This document shows positions 22,138 through 31,432 of a stretch of DNA of 64,000 bases, piece by piece. The notes beneath the pieces are model-generated. The model worked only from the letters and a program-made list of their open reading frames with translations, made no database searches and was not told the DNA's origin. The number at the start of each line of letters is the position of its first letter. The stretch's first letter is position 1. The stretch is from Euphorbia lathyris. Its lineage: Eukaryota > Streptophyta > Magnoliopsida > Malpighiales > Euphorbiaceae. A program made the translations under genes and the position numbers. Where the stretch lies: positions 49,137,501 through 49,201,500 of the forward strand of contig NC_088918.1 of the NCBI RefSeq assembly GCF_963576675.1, given 5' to 3'.

Positions 22138-23712
22138 ACACTTGTTAGACAAGGTGCCGAACGGCCTCGCCCGGGCGGACCGGGGGATGGACACCTCATG
22201 GCGACGTAAGCGGTGATTGGCGCCGAAAGCAACCAATCGTGGAATCAAGCTGCTCGGCAGGACCGGAGCTCGGAGTATGGAAGAGTCGCCACCCACGAAT
22301 GGGAAAATGAACACCGATCCCTTGCGGGAGACCGGTGAGGGTTCGGGAAACTTTGGTACGAGCCGAGAAGGCTAGCTCCTTTCCAGAGAAAGGCTACTAG
22401 GCACCCCGACATCGCCCGGTTATGAACCACCGGCCTCCTACTCAGCGTGTTAGGCGATAACGGACTAATCGCATATTTCTTTAAGTTTAAAATTCATTTG
22501 AAACCTTTTCTTTCTCGCTTTGAAAACCGTTTTGAACATGTCGTTAAAAGCCATTTTAGTAAAGAATCACCCATTTTGCATAAATTTAAAATACATAGGA
22601 GAGAGAGGGGGAGAGGAGAGAATTGATTTATTCACAGTGTGATTTTATGTCTTAGTCTATACACTAATTCTAAGCTAATCCCATTCCCCAAAAACGAGTT
22701 TATTTACATGGTTCGTACCTTAATCGTCGTTGGAATGATTTAGGTACGTTTCAAAGCCCTGTTAATGATGATTACTCGAATCGCCGTTGGAACGACTTGA
22801 GCATTTGAAAACGTTGAGCAAACAGTTTTAATCTAAAAACGTGATTAAGCATACAAGTCAATTTATTTTGTACAAAACCATTTAGTTAGGAAAGCAATTC
22901 AAAACTTCATTATTTACAACGAAACAATTTACAATGTTCGCTTAATCCGTCGTTGGAACGGATTAAGGTTTCAACACGTGATGTTTTGAAAACGGTTTAA
23001 AAATGACAAAAAAAAGTTATTTACACTTTAGGAATATCTAGAAAAACTTTTAATTTAAACAAACAACTTCAAATCTCTTTTTGTCTTTTATTTTCCCCTT
23101 TTCACTCAATTAACCTTTACTTGAACATAATTACAACACTTACTAATTAAACCCAAATTCACCCAACCCAAATACTTTTTAAAACATATATATATATATA
23201 TATAGGAAATTCAAAAAAAGAGGAAATAAATATACTTATTTATATGAATATACACTATGGCAAAATAATAATAATACTTATATAAAAAAGGTAAAATAAT
23301 AATGTATATATGATTTAATAAGTAAAAGTGGTAGTAAGTATAATACTAGATATGATACACATTTTATTTTAACTTGAGAATATGTAAAAAGTAATGGATA
23401 AAGTTTATAAATAAGAAAAAACCATATTTAAACTAAAATAGTTTTTATACATAATAAATATATGGAGGATAACCCACCCAAAACAATAAAAGGAAAATAT
23501 ACATATATACATATAGCCATTATAAAACCAAATTAATGAAAATCATACCCAAATATACAAAATAGGTATTCAATAGTAAGTTATTAATAGTCATGTACTT
23601 TGAAAATAATTTTAATAATTCTATTACATATTTATACATATACCTATACAAGAATAAATGTAAAAAAGATGAGAAAATGGTTGGGAAAATGGATTTTTTA
23701 AGTTCCAGCAGC

Positions 23713-23739
23713 TTTACCGACGGAAAATCCGTCGGTAAA
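23713..23739 (-). other. A3 LTR hairpin, perfect 12-bp stem
   Basis: TTTACCGACGGA and TCCGTCGGTAAA with loop AAA. It lies about 580 bp downstream of the TATA box in the transcript direction. The 5' LTR copy (near 39125-39151) has lost the outermost pairs. It corresponds to the A1 hairpin at 9423-9461. Confidence 0.75.
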
Positions 23740-24302
23740 CCGCTTTTAGTGACAGAAAACGGCAATTTACAGAAATAGTCCAACAGTTTCCAGATTTTAT
23801 CAAAAACATTAGATCTACTCTATTTTGTCATTTTAGCCTCCAAACTATCCCAAATCGGGTCATGGTTTGTAACGGAGGATTCTAAAACGACGTTTTTATT
23901 GAAAATAACGGTTCAAAACATTTATAAAACAACGAATCTACGACGTTTGGATCCCGAACTACCCTTGAATCGGGTCACGGTTCGTATTGGGATCCAAAAC
24001 GAAGTTTTTATTTCAAAACTAAAACCAAATACTTGTTCAAATGCAAAACAAAAAATTAACTTAACAAATCTAAACAATAAAAGTGTAAAAAACAAATAAA
24101 TAAATAGATTCAAACAATAAAAAGAGATGAATAAATAAACGGGTCTAGTTCCTCGGATTATTACCTCTCAATCGGTAATAGAAATGCCAAATCAAGTCGA
24201 TTGATAGTGTTTTGAGTCGGATTTTTTTTGTGTTTTTGCTTTGTTCGGGTCTCGGAGAATTTTTCCAGGGGTTCGGGTTTTTTTCCTCCTCCCAAATGCA
24301 TT

Positions 24303-24333
24303 AGGCTCCATCCTATTTATAGGCATGGAGCCT
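24303..24333 (-). promoter_or_regulatory. A3 3' LTR TATA box inside an inverted repeat
   Basis: AGGCTCCAT and ATGGAGCCT (9 bp, perfect) flank CCTATTTATAGG, giving TATAAATA on the reverse strand. More GGCT/AGCC inverted pieces follow on the upstream side. Confidence 0.78.
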
Positions 24334-24504
24334 TAACAATTAAAATTGCTTTGGCTTGTAGCCTAAGGGTAGGCTCCAAGCAAAGCTAAATTAGCTTACT
24401 CTTGACTTGGAGCCAAGGGTAAGCTAATTTGGCTTAATGATATATCATTATAATTATATGTATTATTATTATTATTATTATTATTTTTTATAATAAATCC
24501 TATG

Positions 24505-24635
24505 TAACATTGCACTTGGCATTGGCCAAGTGCACCAAAATGCACTTGGCCGAATGCCAAGTGCAAGGGCTGGGCCTGGGCAGCCCAGTCCCCGTCACGA
24601 GCCGTCCAACGGCCCGTGACGTAAATACCGGCCCC
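24505..24635. repeat. Palindromes in A3 U3
   Basis: TGCACTTGGC...GCCAAGTGCA occurs twice, then a GC-rich hairpin CGTCACGAGCCGT-CCA-ACGGCCCGTGACG (one mismatch here, perfect 13-bp stem in the 5' LTR at 39965-39993). They occupy the same promoter-upstream position as the unrelated palindrome array of A1. Confidence 0.75.
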
Positions 24636-25094
24636 GTCAGGGGCCGCGTTTAAACCTATATTGGAAAATAAATATAAAATACTCTTAAAATTAACCAAAA
24701 CTAAAAAATGATTTTTATCAAAAATATTTTTACCAAAACCGATTTTATAAAATTAGCTTTTATAAAATTGGTCTTTTTACAAAACTCTCTTTTTATTTTT
24801 CGAGTTTTAAAACAAAACCCTTATTGACCCGAAATTTTATTAATAATAGAATTAATAAGAAAATGACACGAAATACTCCGAACTTGGCGAGACGGTTTAA
24901 GATTTCATTCGCGGAACCGATTCGCCCGTCATCTCGATTCGATTTCCGAATTCGATCAAACCGGTCTCCACGGTTCCTTTGAACAACGTTTTTTTTATTT
25001 ATTATTTTTATTGACTCATCATTTATTTTAATCGACTGATTCGGATCCCTTTTTATAATTTTTCTTCATCGGTCCTCCGACCCCGGTGTCTACA

Positions 25095-25117
25095 GTTGCC
25101 CCTACTTTTCTATTTTT
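25095..25117 (-). promoter_or_regulatory. A3 polypurine tract
   Basis: Reverse strand AAATAGAAAAGTAGGGGCAAC directly before the LTR start TGTAGACACC, as in A1 and A2. It fixes the left LTR as the 3' one. Confidence 0.82.
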
Positions 25118-25317
25118 GACAGTGACATGTGTGCTTTTTCGAAAACCATTTTCGTAAATACAACACATGCAATGTGAAACATATTAAAGTAAAAGACACA
25201 TATAGAGTGGGAGGAGAAATACCTGATCTCCATGTCGCACGCTCCTGCCTTGTCTTCAATCTTCACTTTGGCTGTCCCGTCCTTGCCTCTGAATCGGCTG
25301 CCGGCGGACGCTCCTTC

Positions 25318-25845
25318 CGGCGACCCTAGTCTCTAAATCGACCGCAGGTATATAGCTCTATCTAGCGACCCTAGTCTAAATCGACCGTAGGTATATAACT
25401 CTTTCTAGCGACCCTAGCCTAAATCGACCGCAGGTAATATTGCTCTCTCTAGCGACCCTAGTCTAAATCGACCGCATGTAACATTGCTCTCTCTAGCGAC
25501 CCTAGTCTAAATCGACCGCAGGTAAAGTTGCTCTTTCTAGCTACCCTAGTCTCCAAATCAACCGCAGGTAAAATTGCTCTTTCCAGCTACCCTAGTCTCT
25601 AAATCAACCGCAGGTAAAATTGCTCTTTCCAGCTACCCTAGTCTCTAAATCAACCGCAGGTAAAATTGCTCTTTCCAGCTACCCTAGTTTCTAAATCAAC
25701 CGCAGATAAAATTGCTCTTTCCAGCGACCCTAGTCTCTAAATCAACCGCAGGTAAAATTGCTCTTTCTAACTACCCTAGTCTCTAAATCAACCGCAGGTA
25801 AAATTGCTCTTTCCAGCTACACTAGTCTTTATCTCGACCGCAGGT
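25318..25845 (-). repeat. A3 satellite array 1, 43-45 bp units
   Basis: About twelve units of the CTAGCGACCCTAGTCTAAAT type with CGACCGCAGGTA. The left copies match A2. From about 25510 the array is dominated by a sub-variant ending GGTAAAATTGCTCTTTCCAG that has been locally amplified. Confidence 0.9.
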
Positions 25846-26545
25846 ATTCTTTCGTTTGCATATCTCGAAATCAATCGTTCGACCCTAATCTCTATATCGA
25901 TCGCAGGCGTTTTCTTGTATTGTAGATCTCCAAATCGAACATTCGACCCTAATCTATACATCGATCGCAGGCGTCCTTTCATTTGTATATCTCCAAAGCA
26001 ACTGTTCGACCCTAATCTATACATCGATCGCGGGCGTCCTCTCGTTTTGCATATCTCGAAATCCGTCGTTCGACCCTAATCTCTACATCGATCGCAGGCA
26101 TTTTCTTGTATTGTAGATCTCCAAATCGAACATTCGACCCTAATCTATACATCGATCGTAGGCGTCTTTCGTTTGCATATCTCCAAATCAACCGTTCGAC
26201 CCTAATCTCTACATCGATTGCAGGCGTCCTTTCGTTTTGCATATCTCTAAATCAACCGTTCAACCCTAATCTCTACATCGATCGCAGGTGTTTTCTTGTA
26301 TTGTAGATCTCCAAATCGAACATCTGACCCTAATCTATACATCGATCGCAGGCGTCCTTTCGTTTGCATATCTCCAAATCAAGCATTCGACCCTAATCTA
26401 TACATCGATCGCAGGCGTCCTTTCGTTTAGCCTATCTCAAAATCCATCGTTCAACCCTAATCTATACATCGATCGCAGGCGTCCTTTCGTTTTGCATATC
26501 TCAAAATCAACCGTTCGACCCTAATCTCTACATCGATTGCAGGCG
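25846..26545 (-). repeat. A3 satellite array 2, about 61-bp units
   Basis: About eleven units with core TCGACCCTAATCTATACATC and GATCGCAGGCGT. Two sub-variants (TTCGTTTTGCATATCTC and CTTGTATTGTAGATCTCC) alternate in part, so some amplification was as dimers or trimers. Open frames on both strands follow from the repeat. Confidence 0.9.
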
Positions 26546-26551
26546 TCCTTT

Positions 26552-26935
26552 GTTGATGATAGCTGGGCTTTATCACTCGTCCGAGAGTTTGTGACCGTAG
26601 TCGCTTTGATATTTGGGCTTTATCACTCGTCCGAGAGTTTTTTTACCGCAGTCGATTTGATATTTGGGCTTTACCACTTGTCCGAGAGTTTTTTGGGCTT
26701 TACCACTCGTCCGAGCGTTTTTTTTTACCGCAGTCGCTTTGACATTTGGGCTTTATCACTCGTCCGAGAGTGTTTGACCACAGTCGCTTTGATATTTGGG
26801 CTTTATCACTCGTCCGTGAGTTTTTTGACCGCAGTCGCTTTGATATTTGGGCTTTATCACTCGTCCGAGAGTTTGGACTTGGGACCTCGTCCTAGAGGTT
26901 TCGACCGCAGTCGCTTCTTTTTACCAGGATTGTTT
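26552..26935 (-). repeat. A3 satellite array 3, about 50-bp units
   Basis: About seven units with core GGGCTTTATCACTCGTCCG and GACCGCAGTCGCTTTGATAT. One unit is internally shortened near 26690, and poly-T length varies between units. Confidence 0.88.
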
Positions 26936-26947
26936 GAGTTTGACCGG

Positions 26948-27230
26948 AGTTGATGATGCCGTAGATCGGAGTCCGTAGCAGGGCCTGTGCCTATTAATGA
27001 TGCCGTAGACCGCAGTCCATAGCGGGGCATGTGCCCGTTGATGATGCCGTAGACCGCAGTCCGTAGCGGGGCCTGTGCCCATTGATGATGTCATAGACCA
27101 CAGTCCGTAGCGGGGCATGTGCCCATTGATGATGCCGTAGACCGCAGTCCGTAGCGGGGCTTGTGCCCATTGATGATGCCGTAGATCGCAGTCCGTAGCG
27201 GGGCCTGTGCCCATAGATCGAATTTTAATT
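26948..27230 (-). repeat. A3 satellite array 4, 44-bp units
   Basis: Six to seven units, core GATGCCGTAGACCGCAGTCC then GTAGCGGGGCCTGTGCCCAT. A2 has about nine of these. The array ends about 20 bp before the putative splice acceptor of the antisense ORF. Confidence 0.9.
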
Positions 27231-27251
27231 CGCCTATCGAAGCCTGCCTAG

Positions 27252-27769
27252 ACTTGCACGAATGTCGTGGAGCTATCCGAGTATTTCTGCGTGCAGCTTG
27301 ACTTGAGTCACGCCCGTCACCTGTTGAGTATTTTTATTGTATAACATAGTGTAGTGATATGTATGCACATAATTATGAATGAATGTATATATATTTTTCT
27401 CTTTTTTTATTTTTTACATTGCTTCCCTCCTATTTTTCTTTACAGGGAGACCTCCATTCTATTGACCGGAGAGTACAGGAGAGCGTGGCGGTCGGGCGAG
27501 AGGATTCACTGCGGGATGATGATGATCAGATCAGACGTTGTTATCGGGATATGGAGGATGAGCGCTCCAGCTGGGAGGAGCGAGGCCAAGCAGCCGAGAA
27601 GAGGAGCCGTGTGGATATAGAGGCCCATCGAGCTGATGAGGAGAGTTTGCGGATTGCGGTAGAGGGCCGTCGGGTTGCCGAGGAGGCCTTAGCCAAGGAG
27701 CGGACACCTTACTTCGGAGGCTTTGATTCGTTTGAGGGCTTTTGGGACTTTGGGATTCCTTCTCATTGA
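27252..27769 (+). pseudogene. A3 antisense ORF, two exons (C-terminal part)
   Basis: Runs against gag-pol. A first exon (27252-27323) follows TGCCTAG, an acceptor-like site, and reads FVELSEYF then RVQLDLSHARHL. A second exon (27446-27769) follows TTTCTTTACAG and encodes 107 residues rich in Arg, Glu and Asp, probably helical, ending at a TGA. The two join in phase if spliced. In A3 the donor is CTG/TTGAGT, a broken GT; in A2 the same place reads CTG/GTGAGT. Upstream exons would lie in the satellite region and I do not see them. Tat elements are known to carry extra ORFs behind pol, some antisense. Function unknown. Confidence 0.55.
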
Positions 27770-28225
27770 TAGTCCTATCATTGTTTCGTTTACAACTTTA
27801 TTAGTACTACCGTGATGTATAGCGGGTATATGTGAAAAAGATATTTGTGTAGGCTTTTTATTTGGGGGTGGAGAAAAGAAATGTATAACTCATGACTTAC
27901 AATACCATGCATTCAGTCGATCATAATAATTCCAATCATTCTCTTCAAATATATTCATGCCTTTATTTATTTACAAACAACAGAAATACTTAGCCAATTA
28001 TACATTATTTTTATAATTGCTCAAGATATAACTACTGTTACCAGGACCCGCCTTTTTTCGGTTTTCAGATCCCAGCGATTTTTCAACTCTCCTTTTATTA
28101 TCCCGGAATTTTCAAATGAGCGCCTTCTTGGGTTTTCACTCATTGGGATGTCCCTTATTGTTGCATAGGTCGCCCTTTACGGGTTTTCAACCTATCGGGA
28201 ATTTTTATTTCTTTCTTTTTTTATT
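27770..28225 (-). other. A3 spacer between pol and antisense ORF
   Basis: 456 bp without a gene. Close to pol it carries two or three copies of the GAAAACCC...GGGC mini-hairpin motif on the reverse strand, as in A1. The rest is AT-rich and shared with A2 until B interrupts A2. Confidence 0.6.
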
Positions 28226-29104
28226 TTACGAAAAGTATTTCTTAAGCCTATCCAGATAGGTAGGTTCGGAGAACTCCATGCCGTCCATAGTAGCTAGCTT
28301 AACCGCTCCTTTGCTTAGCATCTTCTTCACGAGAAAGGGCCCTTCCCAGTTTGGCCTAAACTTGCCCCTAGGGTCAGTGTGCGTCCTCCGGATCTGTTTC
28401 AGCACCATGTCTCCCTCTCTGATAGGACTAACCTTAACCTTTTTGTTGAAGGCTCGGGCCATCCTCCTCTGATATAGTTGCACGTGGTAAAGGTCCTCCA
28501 TCCTCTTCTCGTCGACCAATGCCAACTGTTCATACCGTTTCTTCACCCATTTTGCTTCAGGAATCTCTGCTTCTACCGCGATTCTCAGTGATCGCTTCTC
28601 AATCTTAATCGGCAGAACTGCTTCTGCCCCATATACTAAGGAGAGCGGCATTGCCCCAGTAGATGTTCTAACAGTCGTGCGATAGGCCCACCAAACAAGT
28701 GGAAGCTGCTCGTGTCGATTCCGATGTGACTCTACGGTCTTTACGAGAATCCTTTTAAGGTTCTTATTAGCTGCCTCCACTGCCCCATTAGCTTGCGGAC
28801 GGTATGGAGAAGATCTATGATGCTCGATACCGTACTCCTGGAAAAGAATTTTCACTTCTCCTTGAAACTGGACCCTATTGTCCGTGATCATGTGATGAGG
28901 CACCCCGAACCTGGTGATTAGATGCTTTTCAATAAACTTCCTTATCTGCTTTGATCCCAACTTACTAAACGATTCTGCCTCTACCCATTTGGTGAAGTAA
29001 TCAATGGCAACTGTGATGAACTTGTGTCTGTTTGACGCATTAGGCCTCACCTCGCCGATGATATCAATGCCCCAAGCTGCAAATGGACAAACGGGTGCCA
29101 ACAC
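28226..29104 (-). CDS. A3 integrase core and C-terminus
   Basis: 292-codon open segment. The DDE triad is visible: Asp14 in WGIDIIGE, Asp75 in ITDNRVQF and Glu110 in ANGAVEAANK, giving a D-x34-E spacing. The usual TDNGxQF has Gly where Arg stands here, which may weaken activity. A C-terminal region with VLPIKIEKRSLRI and FRPNWEGPFLVKKML follows, the usual Gypsy integrase tail without a chromodomain. The segment is in frame with the zinc domain before it, separated by one TAA; its first ATG is only the first Met after that stop. Confidence 0.9.
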   Translation of the reverse strand: MLAPVCPFAAWGIDIIGEVRPNASNRHKFITVAIDYFTKWVEAESFSKLGSKQIRKFIEKHLITRFGVPHHMITDNRVQFQGEVKILFQEYGIEHHRSSPYRPQANGAVEAANKNLKRILVKTVESHRNRHEQLPLVWWAYRTTVRTSTGAMPLSLVYGAEAVLPIKIEKRSLRIAVEAEIPEAKWVKKRYEQLALVDEKRMEDLYHVQLYQRRMARAFNKKVKVSPIREGDMVLKQIRRTHTDPRGKFRPNWEGPFLVKKMLSKGAVKLATMDGMEFSEPTYLDRLKKYFS

Positions 29105-29110
29105 ATGTAG

Positions 29111-29398
29111 TTACATAGCTGGCAGGTGATTATAATCCCCATGGATTTGACAACCATGGCATTTCTTCGCATATTCATTGCAATCTCTTTCCATGGTGAG
29201 CCAATAGAAGCCTTGCCTTATGATTTTCTTTGCTAACACTGCTCCTCCCATATGGGCTCCACAAATTCCTGAGTGTACTGACTCCATTGCCTCACGGGCT
29301 TCTCCCTCATCCAAGCACCTCAATTGTAAACCATCGGTGTGTCTTTTGTAAAGCAAGTCATCATGGATGACAAATTGCTGAGCTAACCTTCTGATCAC
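29111..29398 (-). CDS. A3 integrase N-terminal zinc domain
   Basis: 95-codon segment with the HHCC pattern: VHSGICGAHMGG and CHGCQIHGD. It begins with the linker after RNase H (IRRLAQQFVIHDDLLYKR) and runs to a TAA just before the catalytic core. Zinc domains of this type stabilise integrase multimers. Confidence 0.85.
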   Translation of the reverse strand: MIRRLAQQFVIHDDLLYKRHTDGLQLRCLDEGEAREAMESVHSGICGAHMGGAVLAKKIIRQGFYWLTMERDCNEYAKKCHGCQIHGDYNHLPAM

Positions 29399-29428
29399 AG
29401 CCTGATCCCTAAGTTTTGATTCTGCCGG

Positions 29429-30322
29429 TTACGTTCCACTTTTCATGAAGTTCATAAGGTCGAAGTACCAAGGCTTTTCGTCGACTCCCAATAACATTAC
29501 ATCTTCGTAGCATGGTTTGTGAGACCTCCTCAATACCAAAGGCTTTGAGGCAAGGTTCCGGGGATTATCCCATACCGACACCAAAGTGGCCAAAGCATCC
29601 GCTGCCTGATTCTGTGCTCGAGGAATGTGATAAAAACGATACTCGTTGAATCTCTGCGCCAGTCCTTCCAACTGGTCTAGGTATGGACGCAACCTTTCTT
29701 CCCTTACTTCCCAGTTTCCCTGTGCTTGTTCGATAATCAGTTTTGAGTCGCCCCAGATTTCAACATATGATGCTCCCAGCGCTGCTAATGACTCCAACCC
29801 ATAGATGCACGCTTCATACTCGGCCATATTATTGGTGAGAGGGAAGGATAACTTCTTTGCCATTGGGACCCTTTCTCCTTCTGGTGAGATAAGTAGCACT
29901 CCTACTCCTGCTCCATTTGAGTTAACCGCTCCATCGAAGAACATTTTCCATGGTATAACTTCTATGGCGTTCAAGTGCTCATCAGGGAAATCATAATTTA
30001 TCTCCTCCTCTTCTGCGTTCAGAGGCTGATTGGCCAGAAATTCTGCTACGGCTCTCACCTTAATAACCTTCTTTATTACATATTCGATATCAAATTCGGA
30101 CAAGAGCAACAACCATCGAGCTAGCTTCCCTGTTAGAGACGGAGTTCGGTACAGATACTTCACGGGATCCATCCGAGAAATAATGATCACTTTGTAAGAT
30201 TGAAAATAGTGCCGTAGTTTCTTTGTTAGCCATACTACTGCCATGCACGTCTTTTCGATCATGTTATACTTAAGCTCGTATTCCAGGAACTTCTTACTCA
30301 GATAATACACCGCGTGCTCCAC
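29429..30322 (-). CDS. A3 RNase H and second, archaeal-type RNase H
   Basis: 297-codon segment. The first 100 residues are the end of the normal Gypsy RNase H (FLEYELKYNMIEKTCMAVVW, then LARWLLLLSEFDIEY). A second RNase H follows: MFFDGAVNSNGAGVGVLL (Asp130), NNMAEYEACIYGL (Glu170), IWGDSKLIIEQ (Asp192) and QAADALATL (Asp242). All four catalytic acids of the second domain are present. Having both domains in tandem marks the Tat lineage. It lies between RT and integrase and ends at a TAA. Confidence 0.9.
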   Translation of the reverse strand: MEHAVYYLSKKFLEYELKYNMIEKTCMAVVWLTKKLRHYFQSYKVIIISRMDPVKYLYRTPSLTGKLARWLLLLSEFDIEYVIKKVIKVRAVAEFLANQPLNAEEEEINYDFPDEHLNAIEVIPWKMFFDGAVNSNGAGVGVLLISPEGERVPMAKKLSFPLTNNMAEYEACIYGLESLAALGASYVEIWGDSKLIIEQAQGNWEVREERLRPYLDQLEGLAQRFNEYRFYHIPRAQNQAADALATLVSVWDNPRNLASKPLVLRRSHKPCYEDVMLLGVDEKPWYFDLMNFMKSGT

Positions 30323-30337
30323 ACCGGTGTCCCCTTC

Positions 30338-30616
30338 CTAGGCCAGCATTGCCCCAATAGATCGCTCCTCGATCGCTACATAGAGGAGAAGCGGTTTTCC
30401 AAGTTTAGGCGATCTCAGAACCGATGGATTAGACAAATAGTTCCGGACACTCTCTAATGCTTGCTGGCACTTATCATTCCAAACCGTGTGTTGATCTTTC
30501 CGTAGCAGCTTAAAGATCGGCTTGCAGATCGCAGTGAGTCGTGCTATGAAACGACTGATATACTGAACCTGCCCCAGAAATCCTCTCACTTCTTTCTCAT
30601 TCTTGGGTGCTGGCAT
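30338..30616 (-). CDS. A3 RT connection and start of RNase H
   Basis: 92-codon segment between two TAG stops, in frame with its neighbours. It holds the RT connection (VRGFLGQVQYISRFIARL, then PIFKLLRKD) and the beginning of RNase H (LLLYVAIEERSIGAMLA). The Asp usual in this last motif is not evident, so the first RNase H may have lost activity, as is common where a second one is present. Confidence 0.85.
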   Translation of the reverse strand: MPAPKNEKEVRGFLGQVQYISRFIARLTAICKPIFKLLRKDQHTVWNDKCQQALESVRNYLSNPSVLRSPKLGKPLLLYVAIEERSIGAMLA

Positions 30617-30619
30617 TTC

Positions 30620-31366
30620 CTATATGGCCTTTACCTTGTCGGGATCCACCTCAATCCCCTTGTTGTTGATCACATAGCCTAAGATTTTCCCCGATGAAAC
30701 GCCAAATAAGCATTTCTTCGGGTTCAACCTTAGCTTGAATTCTGCAATTCGGACCAAAAACTTCTCAAGTGCAGCGAAATGCCCCTCTCTTGTCTCCGAC
30801 TTGACCATCATGTCGTCCACATAAACTTCTACCTCTTTGTGTATCATATCATGGAACAGTGCCGTAGCCATTCGTTGATAAGTTACCCCGGCATTCTTTA
30901 AACCAAACGGCATTACCCTATAGCAGTACGTTCCCCACTCAGTTGTGAACGAGGTCTTTGCCTTGTGCTTTTCTGCCATCTGAACTTGCATGTAGCCCAT
31001 GAAGCCGTCAACATTCGTGTGCAAGACGCTCGATGCTGCACTATCGATTAATACGTCGATGTGAGGCAATGCGAATTCATCTTTGGGGCAAGCCTTGTTA
31101 AGATCTCTATAATCGACGCACATTCTCACTTTGCCGTCTTTCTTCGCGATTGGCACTACATTTGCGACCCAAGGGGGATAGTCAATTACTTCGATGAACC
31201 CTGCTTCTAACTGTTTCTTCACTTCCTCTCTGATCTTATCTGCCCATTCCAGCCTCATGCGTCGGAGTTTCTGTTTCACGGGCTTAGCATCGGGGTATGT
31301 TGGAATACGGTGAGTTACGATTGATTGATCGATTCCTAGCATGTCTTCGTATGTCCAAGCAAACAC
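30620..31366 (-). CDS. A3 reverse transcriptase
   Basis: 248-codon open segment with Gypsy RT motifs: RMCVDYRDLNKACPKD (residues 81-96), HTNVDGFMGYMQVQM with the first catalytic Asp at 120, FGLKNAGVTYQRMA (154-167) and VYVDDMMVKS with YVDD at 182-185. All three catalytic Asp are present. The same frame continues upstream to a TAA at 31433, so the Met at residue 1 is not a real start. Confidence 0.92.
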   Translation of the reverse strand: MFAWTYEDMLGIDQSIVTHRIPTYPDAKPVKQKLRRMRLEWADKIREEVKKQLEAGFIEVIDYPPWVANVVPIAKKDGKVRMCVDYRDLNKACPKDEFALPHIDVLIDSAASSVLHTNVDGFMGYMQVQMAEKHKAKTSFTTEWGTYCYRVMPFGLKNAGVTYQRMATALFHDMIHKEVEVYVDDMMVKSETREGHFAALEKFLVRIAEFKLRLNPKKCLFGVSSGKILGYVINNKGIEVDPDKVKAI

Positions 31367-31432
31367 TATTTCGTATTTTTTAATTATTCTCTCAAATTCT
31401 TTCCTCTCTTCAGTAGTTAATTCTTGAGCAAT

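Larger units (their letters stand above)
22143..25094 (-). mobile_element. A3 3' LTR
   Basis: 2952 bp with both terminal dinucleotides intact, preceded on the reverse strand by the polypurine tract. It contains an extra 30-bp TGCACTTGGC palindrome unit (24513-24539) lacking in the 5' LTR. The pair of LTRs is otherwise very similar. Small frames in it (for example 23520-23783 reverse) recur in the other LTR and look fortuitous. Confidence 0.92.

Noticed and set aside
23520..24113. Small frames recurring at 38931-39523
   Set aside because: Shared by both A3 LTRs through LTR duplication; AT-rich and low complexity.
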